DNA from: Paenibacillus sp. FSL A5-0031
GTDB taxonomy: Bacteria > Bacillota > Bacilli > Paenibacillales > Paenibacillaceae
Assembly: GCF_001956295.1 (NCBI RefSeq)
Contig: NZ_MRTD01000001.1
Span: 434,001-498,000 of the forward strand
Reading direction: 5' to 3'
DNA: 64,000 bases
The notes below the pieces were generated by a model. The model saw only the letters and a list, made by a program, of their open reading frames with translations. It was not told the DNA's origin and searched no databases. This document shows, in pieces, positions 50,490 through 60,857 of this stretch. A program made the translations under genes and the position numbers. Every line of letters begins with the position of its first letter. Positions within the stretch are counted from its first letter, which is position 1.

Positions 50490-53189
50490 ATGGCTGGATA
50501 TACTCCAATGATTTTGCAATACCTAGCTATAAAAGAAGAGGCGAAAGACGCTTTTTTATTTTTTCGATTAGGCGATTTTTATGAAATGTTTTTTGATGAT
50601 GCAATAGCCGCTTCGCGCGAGCTGGAAATTACGCTGACAGGCCGAGAGGGCGGCGGCGAGCAAAAAATACCGATGTGCGGTGTACCCTATCATTCCGCTG
50701 AAAATTATATTAGCAGACTAGTGGACAAAGGCTACAAGGTAGCCATATGCGAGCAGGTCGAAGATCCAGCAGCGGCAAAAGGAGTTGTCCGCCGCGAAAT
50801 TGTTCGGATCATTACACCCGGTACCGTTATGGAATCGAAGGCGCTTGACGGAAATACGAATAACTTTATTGCTGCGATCGTTCGCTCCCAAGGCTTGTTC
50901 GGGCTTTCGGCTTGTGATTTATCGACAGGTGAGCTTTATGTAACCTCTTTCCAAGAGCATGTCGAAGCGCTGATTGATGAAATAAATGTTTATCAGCCAT
51001 CGGAGCTGGTCGGGGACAAGGAATTGCTTGATCGTGTTCAGGCTGCAGCCGTGTGGAATAAGCAGCTGCTGCTAACGGCCCGCGAGCCCATGGATGCAAA
51101 CAAGCTTGCTGAGCAGTTCGGAGAGCAGGAGCTTGCCAAAATATCTGGAGCACGGCTGTTGGCGGTAAGTGTACTTACGGGTTATTTGGACGAGACGCAA
51201 AAACGCTCGCTTGGTCATGTACGTTCGATAACGAGCTATGAGCCGAATCAGTATATGATTTTGGATCACTATACACGTAGAAATTTGGAGCTAACCGAGA
51301 CGGTCCGCGATCGCAACAAGAAGGGCTCGCTTTTATGGCTGCTTGATCGTACACAAACGTCAATGGGAGCGCGGCTTCTGCGCCGCTGGATCGACAAACC
51401 GTTATTAAACAGCGCTGCCGTTGAAGCTCGTTTGGATGCAGTGGAGACCTTATACCTTAATTTAATTTTGAGAGATGACATACGCTCAGAGCTTCAGCCT
51501 ATTTACGATCTTGAACGGCTTGTCGGCAGAGTAGCTTTTGGCAGCGCAAATGGGCGCGATTTAAATGCACTTCGCAGCTCGCTTCGCCGCATTCCGCAGT
51601 TGACTGCTTTGTGTGAACAGTCTGGCTCAGAAGTCCTCAAAGCACTTGTAGACGGAACAGACAATTGCTCCGATTTAGCTGATCTGATTGAAACCGTGTT
51701 AGTCGACGATCCTCCAGTTACCATTAGAGAAGGCGGACTGATCCGAGCTGGCTATGATGACTATTTGGATCAGCTGCGCGAGGCAAGCACGAACGGGAAA
51801 AAATGGCTGGCTGAGCTCGAGCGTCAAGAGCGCGAGGCAACAGGCATTAAAAATTTAAAAATCGGCTATAACCGCATTTTTGGCTATTACTTAGAAGTTT
51901 CTAAAGCAAATTTATCAAGCTTGCCTGAAGGCAGATATGAGCGCAAGCAAACTTTGGCTAATGCAGAGCGATTTGTAACTCCTGAGCTCAAAGAGAAGGA
52001 GCGGTTGATTCTCGAAGCAGAGGATAAAATGGTCGATCTGGAGTATGAGCGTTTCATCGAGCTGCGTGATCATTTATCGCAACACCTTCATCGGCTGCAG
52101 AAGGCCGCTGCCATTATCGCTGAGCTTGATGTTTACCAATCGCTGGCGACGGTCAGTGCTGAACGTCGGTTTTCACGTCCGCGCGTGACTGAGAATTATG
52201 ATCTGCACATAGAGGATGGAAAACATCCAGTCGTAGAGGCGATGATGGATGGTACGCCATTTATTTCTAATGGTACTGCGCTCCATAAGGACGAGCAGTG
52301 GATGCTCCTGATCACAGGGCCTAATATGGCTGGTAAAAGCACATACATGCGCCAAGTCGCACTCATTTGCATCATGGCTCAGATGGGCTGTTTTGTTCCT
52401 GCTAAGTCAGCGGTTATTCCGTTAATTGATCGCATTTTTACACGAATCGGTGCGGCTGACGATCTTATCGGCGGGCAAAGCACCTTCATGGTTGAGATGA
52501 AGGATATCCAGCTAATGACGGAGAAAGCAACGGCGAACAGCCTTGTTATCATTGATGAGCTGGGCAGAGGCACCTCAACGGGTGAAGGAATGGCAATCGC
52601 ACAAGCGGTTATTGAGTACGTCCACCATCATATTGGATGCAAAGCACTGGTATCCACGCATTTCCATGAGCTGGCGCATCTCGAGGAATCTTTGCCATCT
52701 TTGACTAACGCACGTATGGCGGTTGAGGAAAGCGGCGATAATGTAACGTTTCTACGAAAGCTGATTCCAGGTGCCGCAAGCACTAGCTACGGAATTTACT
52801 GTGCACAGCTTGCTGGATTGCCGCAATCGATCATTGGACGAGCGTATGAGCTGCTAGATGAGACAATAGCGCATGAAGCTCCAAAAGCAACAGCTGGCAA
52901 TGAAAGTGCTGTTTCTAGCAATCGTTTCACTTACCCAGTACCGGAGGACTCTTCAGTGTTTTCCAATACTAGCACTCGCAATGAGCGAGTTAAGGAAACT
53001 AGTGCAATGGTACAGCTATCGATTTTTGATGAGCCAGCAGCTGCTGTGGAAGCAGAGCCCGTGCGGAAGAAAGCGAATCCGAAAGCGGAGCAGCTTGCGG
53101 ATCAATTGCGCAAGCTCGATTTGTTTAATTTGACGCCAATGCAAGCTATGCAGTGGCTTAACGATATGAAATCGAAATTAAATGACTAG
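50490..53189 (+). CDS. mutS: DNA mismatch repair protein MutS
   Basis: An 899-aa MutS. N-terminal mismatch-binding domain with the Phe-x-Glu motif (FFRLGDFYEMF), connector, lever/clamp, and C-terminal ABC-type ATPase with Walker A GPNMAGKST (~610-618) and Walker B IIDELGRGTST. A linker and a short C-terminal dimerisation region end the protein. It recognises mismatches and recruits MutL. ATG 50490 has GAGGAGG 7 nt upstream; an in-frame ATG at 50460 has no SD. First gene of the mutS-mutL-methyltransferase-miaA-hfq run. Confidence 0.97.
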   Translation: MAGYTPMILQYLAIKEEAKDAFLFFRLGDFYEMFFDDAIAASRELEITLTGREGGGEQKIPMCGVPYHSAENYISRLVDKGYKVAICEQVEDPAAAKGVVRREIVRIITPGTVMESKALDGNTNNFIAAIVRSQGLFGLSACDLSTGELYVTSFQEHVEALIDEINVYQPSELVGDKELLDRVQAAAVWNKQLLLTAREPMDANKLAEQFGEQELAKISGARLLAVSVLTGYLDETQKRSLGHVRSITSYEPNQYMILDHYTRRNLELTETVRDRNKKGSLLWLLDRTQTSMGARLLRRWIDKPLLNSAAVEARLDAVETLYLNLILRDDIRSELQPIYDLERLVGRVAFGSANGRDLNALRSSLRRIPQLTALCEQSGSEVLKALVDGTDNCSDLADLIETVLVDDPPVTIREGGLIRAGYDDYLDQLREASTNGKKWLAELERQEREATGIKNLKIGYNRIFGYYLEVSKANLSSLPEGRYERKQTLANAERFVTPELKEKERLILEAEDKMVDLEYERFIELRDHLSQHLHRLQKAAAIIAELDVYQSLATVSAERRFSRPRVTENYDLHIEDGKHPVVEAMMDGTPFISNGTALHKDEQWMLLITGPNMAGKSTYMRQVALICIMAQMGCFVPAKSAVIPLIDRIFTRIGAADDLIGGQSTFMVEMKDIQLMTEKATANSLVIIDELGRGTSTGEGMAIAQAVIEYVHHHIGCKALVSTHFHELAHLEESLPSLTNARMAVEESGDNVTFLRKLIPGAASTSYGIYCAQLAGLPQSIIGRAYELLDETIAHEAPKATAGNESAVSSNRFTYPVPEDSSVFSNTSTRNERVKETSAMVQLSIFDEPAAAVEAEPVRKKANPKAEQLADQLRKLDLFNLTPMQAMQWLNDMKSKLND

Positions 53190-53216
53190 TTTCGTGAAAG
53201 GGGGAACAGCAACGTC

Positions 53217-55298
53217 ATGGCAAAAATTAATATATTGGACGAGCAGCTAGCCAACCAAATAGCCGCAGGAGAAGTGGTAGAGCGGCCTGCTTCAGTCGTC
53301 AAAGAGCTTGTTGAGAATGCGGTAGACGCTGGCAGTACAACTGTCGATATTATGATTGAAGAGGGCGGCTTATCGCTTATAAAGGTCATCGACAACGGCT
53401 ACGGCATAGAGGCAGCCGATATCGTAACTGCATTTCAGCGACATGCGACGAGCAAAATCTCTACAGCAAGCGACTTGTTCCGTATTGCGAGCCTCGGCTT
53501 TCGCGGAGAAGCGCTGCCGAGTATTGCAGCTGTTTCGAGGCTGCAGTGCACCTCTTCGGAAACGTCGACAGGACTTGCTCGCCGGATTGTGATAGAGGGC
53601 GGCAAGGTTACCATAGATGAACCAGCAAATGCGCCGCAGGGCACGGAAATGACCGTGCGGGATTTATTTTACAATACACCTGCGCGCCTTAAATATATGA
53701 AGGCAATTCAGACGGAGCTTGGACATATTTCCGACTATATTAACCGCATCGCACTTGCTCATCCGGGCATTGCATTTACGTTCAAGCATAACGGAAATGT
53801 ACTGCTTCGTACGCTAGGAACCGGCGATCGACTTCAGGTTATTGCGGCCGTTTATGGCTCAAATACGGCGAAGGTGATGCTCAAGATCGAAGCAGAAACT
53901 TCAGATTACGAACTAAGCGGTTATATCTCGAAGCCGGAACTCACGCGTGCGAATCGAAATGGGATTACTGCAATCGTTAATGGACGTTACATTCGCAGTC
54001 ATACGATTAATCAATCTTTGCTGCAGGCTTATCATACGCTGCTGCCGATCAATCGCTTTCCGCTTGCGATATTAGAAATAGGAATGCATCCAAGCTTGCT
54101 CGACGTAAACGTTCATCCATCCAAAATGGAAGTAAGGTTCAGTAAAGAACCAGAGCTTCGTACGATGATAGAGGATGCGATTAAAGCGGTGTTAGGTCGC
54201 CAGCGGCATATACCCGGCCCAGAATCAAGCAATAAGCTGGAGCGTTCAAAACCGTTGTTCGTTCAAGACGCGATTTCTTTCCATCGCCCTGAGCCTATGG
54301 CGGAATCGTTTAAGCCTTACCAACCAACAGCGACAAACAAGACGTCATCGACGCCTTATAAGCCGCCGGTTATTGATCGGGAATATGTTCCTAGGAATGC
54401 GGCAGAGAAGCTATATGCTCCTCCTCCAACGTTTCCTATTGACAACTTTACAGTCCGTGAAGCTCCTGCGCATATAGATCTAGAATCTCAAGATTCGGAT
54501 TCTAATCTAAAATCACTTGAAACAGCCTTAGACTCTGATTCGTTACAGAACGCTGCTCAAGAAGCCGCTGTGACCCTTGAATTCGCTGAGGCTCGAGCTT
54601 ACCAGGCGGATGTGCCGCAAGAGAACCCTTTTGATCAGGCGCAGGCGCCAGTAGTTCAAGCCATGATCGCTGAGCTGCCATCAGAAGAAGAAACAGTTGA
54701 GGATCAACCATCCTTTCCTGAACTTCACTGGATTGGACAGCACCACGGCACCTACATCGTAGCGCAATCAGAGGATGGTCTTTATTTAATCGATCAGCAT
54801 GCTGCGCATGAACGGATCAATTATGAATATTTCTTTCAAAAATTCGGAAATCCTGAGGCAGCTAGCCAACAATTGCTTGTTCCGTTGACGCTTGAATTTA
54901 CAGCAGGAGAAGCGATGCAATTAAAGGACCTTATTCCTATGTTCTCGCAAGCAGGCGTGGAGCTGGAGTCCTTCGGTCCTCAAACGTTTCTCGTTCGTTC
55001 CTACCCGGAATGGATGCCTCAAGGAGAGGAGCAATCCTTGCTTGAGGAAATGGCAGAACTGCTCATCTCCGAGCGAAAAACGATTGATATTGGAAAGCTT
55101 AGGGAAAAGGCGGCCATTATGTGCGCATGCAAAGCCTCCATTAAAGCAAATGATCGAATGAACCGTGAGGAAGGCGAGACACTCTTGACAAGACTTGCAA
55201 GCTGCAAACAGCCCTATACTTGTCCGCATGGCCGTCCAATCATCGTGCATCTATCGACCTATCAGCTCGAAAAAATGTTCAAGCGGGTGATGTCTTGA
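53217..55298 (+). CDS. mutL: DNA mismatch repair endonuclease MutL
   Basis: A 693-aa MutL. GHKL ATPase domain (KELVENAVDAGS, IDNGYGI, SLGFRGEAL) in the first ~330 residues, a variable linker (~345-510) rich in Pro/Glu/Gln, and a C-terminal dimer domain with the endonuclease motif D526-QHAAHERINYE, ACKASIKAN and CPHGRPI zinc motif. It is therefore a nicking MutL, as in bacteria lacking MutH. AAAGGGGG precedes the ATG. Its TGA overlaps a TTG start of the next gene. Confidence 0.97.
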   Translation: MAKINILDEQLANQIAAGEVVERPASVVKELVENAVDAGSTTVDIMIEEGGLSLIKVIDNGYGIEAADIVTAFQRHATSKISTASDLFRIASLGFRGEALPSIAAVSRLQCTSSETSTGLARRIVIEGGKVTIDEPANAPQGTEMTVRDLFYNTPARLKYMKAIQTELGHISDYINRIALAHPGIAFTFKHNGNVLLRTLGTGDRLQVIAAVYGSNTAKVMLKIEAETSDYELSGYISKPELTRANRNGITAIVNGRYIRSHTINQSLLQAYHTLLPINRFPLAILEIGMHPSLLDVNVHPSKMEVRFSKEPELRTMIEDAIKAVLGRQRHIPGPESSNKLERSKPLFVQDAISFHRPEPMAESFKPYQPTATNKTSSTPYKPPVIDREYVPRNAAEKLYAPPPTFPIDNFTVREAPAHIDLESQDSDSNLKSLETALDSDSLQNAAQEAAVTLEFAEARAYQADVPQENPFDQAQAPVVQAMIAELPSEEETVEDQPSFPELHWIGQHHGTYIVAQSEDGLYLIDQHAAHERINYEYFFQKFGNPEAASQQLLVPLTLEFTAGEAMQLKDLIPMFSQAGVELESFGPQTFLVRSYPEWMPQGEEQSLLEEMAELLISERKTIDIGKLREKAAIMCACKASIKANDRMNREEGETLLTRLASCKQPYTCPHGRPIIVHLSTYQLEKMFKRVMS

Positions 55299-56071
55299 TT
55301 GTTACAACGACGGCTAAGCCTTCAGAACGAGCTTTGGAGCAAGCAAGCCGGCTTTCTGAAGAGCTAGCCGCTTCGCTCAAAACACGCGGCAACTTAACAG
55401 TTAACAAACTATTATCGTTAAGCAATGATAGTCAGTTAATCGTCGTAACCGAAGAAGAGGTTCGTTATTATGACGGACAATCAGAGACGCCGCTTTATTT
55501 TCACCCCAGCATGGCATATGTACGGGTAAAACGGCTGCGGCGCGGTGAAACTGATCCACTTATCCAGCTTTCGGGATGTTTGGAAGGGGATCAAATTATT
55601 GATTGCACAGCAGGCCTTGCTTCGGATTCCCTTGTGTTCTCATATGCCTCTGGTCCTAAAGGAGCTGTTACCGCTATTGAGAGCGAGCCCATCTTATGCG
55701 CTATCGTTCGAGAGGGTCTAGCTGGTTATGAAACAAGCCTTCCTGATGTGAATGAGGCAATGAGACGTATTGACATGAAGTGTATGAATCATTTGGAATA
55801 CTTAAAAGGATTGCCTGACAATAGTGTAGATATCGTTTATTTTGACCCTATGTTCCGGAAACCGATTAACGAATCCAGCTCGATGGAGCCGCTTCGCGGC
55901 ATTGCAAATATGGACGCTTTGTCGGATGAAGTGATTGAACAAGCGAAGCGTGTTGCTAGGAAAAGCGTAGTTCTAAAGGAGCATCAAGCTAGCGGTGAAT
56001 TTGCAAGACTCGGATTTGAGCGCAAGCATGTGAATACTTCGAAAATTGCATATGGAGTGATAAAGCTTTGA
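55295..56071 (+). CDS. class I SAM-dependent methyltransferase, RsmJ-like
   Basis: About 258 aa. Rossmann-type SAM site (QIIDCTAGLASDSLVFSYAS, GAVTAIESEP) and a catalytic DPMF motif (VDIVYFDPMFRKP), which fit the RsmJ/SAM_MT group of rRNA guanine methyltransferases; Firmicutes members are common between mutL and miaA. The start is taken as TTG 55295, giving a 4-nt TTGA overlap with mutL; GGGTGATG upstream acts as SD. Longer in-frame starts inside mutL are less likely. The next gene again overlaps through TTGA. Confidence 0.82.
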   Translation: MIVTTTAKPSERALEQASRLSEELAASLKTRGNLTVNKLLSLSNDSQLIVVTEEEVRYYDGQSETPLYFHPSMAYVRVKRLRRGETDPLIQLSGCLEGDQIIDCTAGLASDSLVFSYASGPKGAVTAIESEPILCAIVREGLAGYETSLPDVNEAMRRIDMKCMNHLEYLKGLPDNSVDIVYFDPMFRKPINESSSMEPLRGIANMDALSDEVIEQAKRVARKSVVLKEHQASGEFARLGFERKHVNTSKIAYGVIKL

Positions 56072-57081
56072 GTGAAGAAATAAACAATACGCAGTTAGAT
56101 CAAGAAGGGCTTCCGATTCGCAAGCAGCCTTTGCTAGTCCTCATTGGTCCTACAGCTGTAGGCAAGACACGAATGAGCTTAGATATTGCAAAAGCATGGA
56201 ATGCGGAGATTATCTCGGGCGATTCCATGCAGGTTTATCGCGGCATGGATATTGGTACTGCCAAAATCGGACTTGAAGAGCGTGAAGGCATTCCTCATCA
56301 CCTTATCGACATTTGTGAGCCGGATGAAGCGTATTCCGCTGCTGATTTTCAAGCTGGAGCAACGAAAGCGATCGCGGAAATATCGGAGCGAGGAAAGCTG
56401 CCGTTTATCGTTGGAGGTACTGGCTTATATGTGGAGTCCGTTTGTTATCAGTTTCAGTTTGCTGAAATTGGTTCGGATGCTGCATTCCGGCAAGAGCAAG
56501 AGCATTATGCGGCTGAATTTGGCGCAGAAGCTTTGCATGCGCGCTTAGCTGCTATCGACCCTCAAGCAGGGCAGAGATTGCATCCAAATGACATGCGCCG
56601 CGTCATCCGTGCGCTGGAAGTTTTTCACATGACTGGACAAACCTTCTCTGATCAGCAGGCGGGTCAAACTAAGGTATCTCCATATGAGCTTTGCATCATC
56701 GGTTTGACTATGGACCGTGCGGAGTTGTATCGTAGAATAGAGCTGCGGATAGATGAGATGATGAAGCTAGGTTTAGTAGATGAGGTGAGGCGCCTACTTG
56801 AGAGAGATTTGCCGCCTGCAGCGGTTGCTATGCAGGGTCTTGGCTACAAAGAGATTGCACAATATTTACAGGGAGAATGCTCATTGGAAGCAGCGGTAGA
56901 GCTACTGAAAAGAGATACGAGAAGGTTTGCAAAACGCCAGCTTTCCTGGTTCCGTCATATGAAAGACATTCATTGGATTGATATGGGGGAAAATTTTCAC
57001 AACAATTTGCAATCTGTTCATGATATAATAGCAGGAAAGTTTCAAGTTAATCTTGAATATACTTCTAATCAATCTTTTTAA
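56068..57081 (+). CDS. miaA: tRNA dimethylallyltransferase MiaA
   Basis: A 337-aa enzyme adding the dimethylallyl group to A37 of UNN-reading tRNAs, the first step toward ms2i6A. P-loop GPTAVGKT (27-34), SGDSMQVYRGMDIGTAK, GGTGLYVES and KRDTRRFAKRQLSWFR are family motifs. Start TTG 56068 (SD GGAGTG) gives a ~20-residue N-terminal extension over some homologues and overlaps the preceding stop by 4 nt. Confidence 0.95.
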   Translation: MSEEINNTQLDQEGLPIRKQPLLVLIGPTAVGKTRMSLDIAKAWNAEIISGDSMQVYRGMDIGTAKIGLEEREGIPHHLIDICEPDEAYSAADFQAGATKAIAEISERGKLPFIVGGTGLYVESVCYQFQFAEIGSDAAFRQEQEHYAAEFGAEALHARLAAIDPQAGQRLHPNDMRRVIRALEVFHMTGQTFSDQQAGQTKVSPYELCIIGLTMDRAELYRRIELRIDEMMKLGLVDEVRRLLERDLPPAAVAMQGLGYKEIAQYLQGECSLEAAVELLKRDTRRFAKRQLSWFRHMKDIHWIDMGENFHNNLQSVHDIIAGKFQVNLEYTSNQSF

Positions 57082-57098
57082 GACGGGGGTAACGTCCA

Positions 57099-57344
57099 AT
57101 GAACAAATCGATCAATATTCAAGATACGTTCCTGAATCAGCTTCGCAAAGACAACATACCGGTTACGGTTTTTTTAATGAATGGCTTCCAAATTCGGGGC
57201 GTTATTAAAGCGTTCGATAATTTTACGATTATCATCGACAGCGAAGGTCGTCAACAAATGGTATACAAACATGCTATTTCGACGTTCACCCCGCAGCGGA
57301 ATGTTTCTCTTATGCAGCAAGATCATAACAGTTCCGATTCATAG
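57099..57344 (+). CDS. hfq: RNA chaperone Hfq
   Basis: An 81-aa Sm-fold protein: Sm1 with [19 protein letters not shown], Sm2 motif YKHAIS, short polar tail. It forms a hexamer binding sRNAs and mRNAs. The place directly after miaA (18 nt) is conserved across bacteria. SD GGGGG about 9 nt before the ATG. A terminator follows. Confidence 0.97.
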   Translation: MNKSINIQDTFLNQLRKDNIPVTVFLMNGFQIRGVIKAFDNFTIIIDSEGRQQMVYKHAISTFTPQRNVSLMQQDHNSSDS

Positions 57345-57402
57345 GCTTAATCAGTTAGTGAAACTTTCTTATAACGTGTCTCGTTTAACTAGATAGCGGC
57401 AG

Positions 57403-57446
57403 GCAAGAGCAACCCCGCTCCAAGCTGGGTTGCTCTTTTCATTTTG
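57403..57446 (+). terminator. rho-independent terminator
   Basis: Stem AAGAGCAACCC (57405-57415) / GGGTTGCTCTT (57427-57437) then TTCATTTT; ends the mutS-hfq run. Confidence 0.88.
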
Positions 57447-57496
57447 TGGTAAAACTAGATTAGACAGACAATTGAACAACAGGAGGGGAGTCGGCT

Positions 57497-59977
57497 ATGG
57501 CTGAACGACCAAGCAAAACAACTGCACCTAAAACTTCTAAACAAAAGAAGAAAAAGAAGATATCAGGAAAGAAATGGTTTTATGGATTATTTTTCACCGC
57601 TATAATCGCCATCGTATGCGGCTTGATTGGATACTTGCTTATCGTGCTGAACGGTGAACGAGTTCTAACTGAAAATGCGAACAAGCTGACTATGGGTGAA
57701 GCATCCATCATTTATGATGTGAATGGGAATGAAATTTCACGATTGTCCGATCCAAATGAAAATCGTGAGATCGCTGAATTTTCGGAAATTCCAAAGCAAT
57801 TGCTTGATGCTATTGTTGCAACAGAAGACCAACGTTTCTATGAACATTCAGGAATCGATTTTTTTGCTATCGGACGTGCTGTTGTGAAGGACGTTATCGC
57901 ACGCAGCGCTGTTGAGGGAGCGAGTACGATTACCCAGCAGCTTGCCAAAAACGTATTTCTAACCGCGGATAAGACGTTTTTCCGTAAAGCAACGGAAGCC
58001 TCTATTGCGGTAGCGCTTGAGCACAAAATGACCAAGCAGGAAATCTTAACGATGTATTTGAATAGAATATTTTTTGGCAAGAGAGTACATGGCGTTAAGG
58101 AAGCAGCCAAGTATTATTTTGACACTGATCTTGATAAGCTGGAGCTTTGGCAGATTGCTACTATTGCCGCTATGCCGAAAGCGCCGAACCGCTACAACCC
58201 AATCAATCATCCTGAGGATTCGATGAACAGGAGAGCAGTCGTGCTTAAGCTTATGTACGATCAAGGCTTGATTACGGCAGCAGAGATGGAAGAAGCGAAA
58301 GCGGTCGTGTATGAAATTCCTAAAAATCATGAAGAAAGAAATACCGAAAAGTATCCAGCATTTATTGATTATGTGGTTGAAGAAGCGATGGAGAAGACTG
58401 GGAAATCCGAGGAAGAGCTTCGGATCGGCGGTTTCCGGATTTATACGTCGCTTAACCCGCAAGCTCAGGATACGATGGATACACAGTTTAACGATGATGA
58501 CAACTTTGAGAAGAGCAAGGATGACCAACAGGTGCAAGGCGCAATGATCATTATTGATCACCGCGATGGCACGATTCAAGCCTTAACAGGCGGAAGAGAT
58601 TACGTGAAAAAGGGACTTAACCGGGTAGAGGTTCCTCGCCAGCCAGGTTCAGCTTTCAAACCGATTATCTCTTATGGGCCTGCTCTTGAAACGGGCAAGT
58701 ATTATCCATGGACTGTACTTGCAAATGACAAGAAATGTTACGGCAGCTATTGCCCAACGGATAGATGGGGAGCAACTGCAGTAACGATGCAACAGGCGAT
58801 TAAGGATTCTCGAAATCTTGCCTCCGTTTGGATGCTGAATCAAGTAGGCTTGAAGCAAGGCTTTGCTTTTTCAAGCAAGCTTGGCATCGAGCTTGAGAAA
58901 GATGATCGTAATTTAACAGCTGCACTTGGGGGCTTGTCCAAAGGTGCAACGCCTATGCAAATGGCAACAGCTTATAGCGTATTTGCGAACGGCGGCAAAT
59001 CTGTTGATCCTCATGCGATTTCGAAGATTGAAGGCAAAAATAATTATAAGTACGAATATAAAGCTCCACCTTCCAAGCAGCTCATGTCTGAGAGCACTGC
59101 CTATTATTTGACCGAGATGATGCAGACGGTCGTACAAAAGGGCGGTACGGGTACAAGAGCAGCAATTGATCGTCCATTGGCTGGGAAAACGGGTACTACT
59201 CAGCATGGTATTCCAGGCTACAAAGGCTCGGGTATCCGGGATGCTTGGTTTGTTGGCTACACGCCGGAGTGGACAGCAGCGGTATGGATGGGATACGATA
59301 AGACAAATGTGGAACATATCCTTAAGACAGGCAGTAGTCAAGCTGCTTCCATGTTCTCCAAGGTTATGAAACCTGCAATGAAGGATGTCGCGAAGTCAAG
59401 CTTTAAGAAACCGCAAGGCATTAAAGAAAATAAACCGCCGGCAACGATAACAAATTTTAAAGCAGTATTTATTCCAGAAGAAATGAAGGTTCAATTGTCG
59501 TGGGATCCGTATCAGGATGGAAAGGTCACTTATCAAGTTTACCGGAAGGAAGCTTCAGAAAGTGACTTCATCCGCTTCGTAGACTCGCTCACTTCCACAG
59601 GGGTTGATGATATGAGTGCATTCCCGGGAATGACCTATGAATATTATGTTGTGGCTTATGATGCTGAGCAGGATTTGGAAAGTGCTCCATCTCAAAAAGT
59701 TAAGATCAGCATTCCGGAAACAGAAGTGAATCCGGATGTGCCAATGGAGCCGAATCCAGATGAGCCGGGCGGAGTGGAGCCCACACCTCCAGTAGAAGGC
59801 GGTGATGGAGAACCGACGCTGCCTCCAACTGATGGTACAGATCCAGGAACAACTGAACCGCCAGGATCAGGAAACGGAACGGGTGAACCAACACCAACGC
59901 CAACTCCAAACACTGGCACAAATACAAACAACAGCAACAATGCTCTAGGAAATACTGAAACCGGCGGCAATACGTAA
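57497..59977 (+). CDS. class A penicillin-binding protein (PBP1A-type)
   Basis: An 826-aa bifunctional peptidoglycan synthase. Basic cytosolic N terminus, one TM helix (~31-53), GT51 transglycosylase domain with catalytic E110 (TEDQRFYEH) and GASTITQQLAKN, and transpeptidase domain with S385-A-F-K388, SRN and K564-T-G-T. A fibronectin type III domain follows (~650-740), then a Pro/Thr/Gly-rich extracellular tail. It builds and cross-links cell wall. SD GGAGGGG. It is 17 nt upstream of a secreted cyclophilin gene. Confidence 0.95.
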   Translation: MAERPSKTTAPKTSKQKKKKKISGKKWFYGLFFTAIIAIVCGLIGYLLIVLNGERVLTENANKLTMGEASIIYDVNGNEISRLSDPNENREIAEFSEIPKQLLDAIVATEDQRFYEHSGIDFFAIGRAVVKDVIARSAVEGASTITQQLAKNVFLTADKTFFRKATEASIAVALEHKMTKQEILTMYLNRIFFGKRVHGVKEAAKYYFDTDLDKLELWQIATIAAMPKAPNRYNPINHPEDSMNRRAVVLKLMYDQGLITAAEMEEAKAVVYEIPKNHEERNTEKYPAFIDYVVEEAMEKTGKSEEELRIGGFRIYTSLNPQAQDTMDTQFNDDDNFEKSKDDQQVQGAMIIIDHRDGTIQALTGGRDYVKKGLNRVEVPRQPGSAFKPIISYGPALETGKYYPWTVLANDKKCYGSYCPTDRWGATAVTMQQAIKDSRNLASVWMLNQVGLKQGFAFSSKLGIELEKDDRNLTAALGGLSKGATPMQMATAYSVFANGGKSVDPHAISKIEGKNNYKYEYKAPPSKQLMSESTAYYLTEMMQTVVQKGGTGTRAAIDRPLAGKTGTTQHGIPGYKGSGIRDAWFVGYTPEWTAAVWMGYDKTNVEHILKTGSSQAASMFSKVMKPAMKDVAKSSFKKPQGIKENKPPATITNFKAVFIPEEMKVQLSWDPYQDGKVTYQVYRKEASESDFIRFVDSLTSTGVDDMSAFPGMTYEYYVVAYDAEQDLESAPSQKVKISIPETEVNPDVPMEPNPDEPGGVEPTPPVEGGDGEPTLPPTDGTDPGTTEPPGSGNGTGEPTPTPTPNTGTNTNNSNNALGNTETGGNT

Positions 59978-59994
59978 GAAACGGGTGGTTAGCA

Positions 59995-60633
59995 ATGGCG
60001 AATAGAAAGAGAGCACCATTCTTGTATCTAATCATTGTTGTCGCAGCAGTTATGGTTATAGCTGGCTGCGGCAAGGATGGTTCAGGAAGGGATAGTGCTT
60101 CAGCTTCAGCCAAGTTGATGAACTGGGACAAGATGCCTGATATGCAGATTGATCTCGACAAGTCGTACTTAGCAAAGTTTAAAACGACTAAAGGCGATTT
60201 TACAGTCAAGCTGTTTACGGAAGACGCGCCGGTAACGGTGAACAATTTTGTTTTTCTCGCTCGAGAGGGCTTTTATGATGGATTAACTTTTCACCGTATT
60301 ATTGAATCTTTCATGATTCAAGGCGGAGATCCAAAAGGAAATGGATACGGTACTCCAGGTTATTCGATTCCAGATGAACTAAGTTCGGAAATGAAATACG
60401 AAGAAGGAATTGTTGCGATGGCAAATGCAAGCAAGCCTAATTCGGGTGGCAGCCAATTTTTTATTTGCACGGGACCTGATGCTGCAAATTTAAACCGCGA
60501 GCCTAATTATACGATTTTCGGCAAGGTTGAGAATGGCATGGATGTTGTAAAAGCCATTTCGAAGACACCTTTGAAAAACAACTTGCCAACTGAAAATATC
60601 GTCATTGATTCGATTGAAATCGTTGAGCAATAA
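59995..60633 (+). CDS. peptidyl-prolyl cis-trans isomerase, cyclophilin-type lipoprotein
   Basis: A 212-aa extracellular lipoprotein: lipobox VIAGC (Cys24), then a cyclophilin domain (~50-212) with FHRIIESFMIQGGDP, ANASKPNSGGSQFFI and NYTIFGKV. The cyclophilin active-site Arg and Phe positions are present. It folds secreted proteins at the membrane outer face and is co-transcribed with the PBP gene. SD AACGGGTGG-like. Terminator behind. Confidence 0.93.
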   Translation: MANRKRAPFLYLIIVVAAVMVIAGCGKDGSGRDSASASAKLMNWDKMPDMQIDLDKSYLAKFKTTKGDFTVKLFTEDAPVTVNNFVFLAREGFYDGLTFHRIIESFMIQGGDPKGNGYGTPGYSIPDELSSEMKYEEGIVAMANASKPNSGGSQFFICTGPDAANLNREPNYTIFGKVENGMDVVKAISKTPLKNNLPTENIVIDSIEIVEQ

Positions 60634-60634
60634 G

Positions 60635-60672
60635 AGGAATACCGCCTTTCGGGGCGGTATTCTTTTTATTTT
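60635..60672 (+). terminator. rho-independent terminator
   Basis: Stem GAATACCGCC (60637-60646) / GGCGGTATTC (60653-60662) then TTTTTATTTT. Confidence 0.92.
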
Positions 60673-60857
60673 ATCGCAAAGAGCTTGGTTTATTTTGGCT
60701 GTCGGCTGGAGATGGACGTTAAGTTATGGTAATCTTTTTTTATAGGTAAATTTCAACTGTCGTTGGTCGCAAAATGTTCGTTGTGTAAACAAAGCCAAGA
60801 AGAGCTGTGCAGGTTGCTTGCGAGCTTTTCCCAAATGAACGGAAGGGTACGTTCCGT

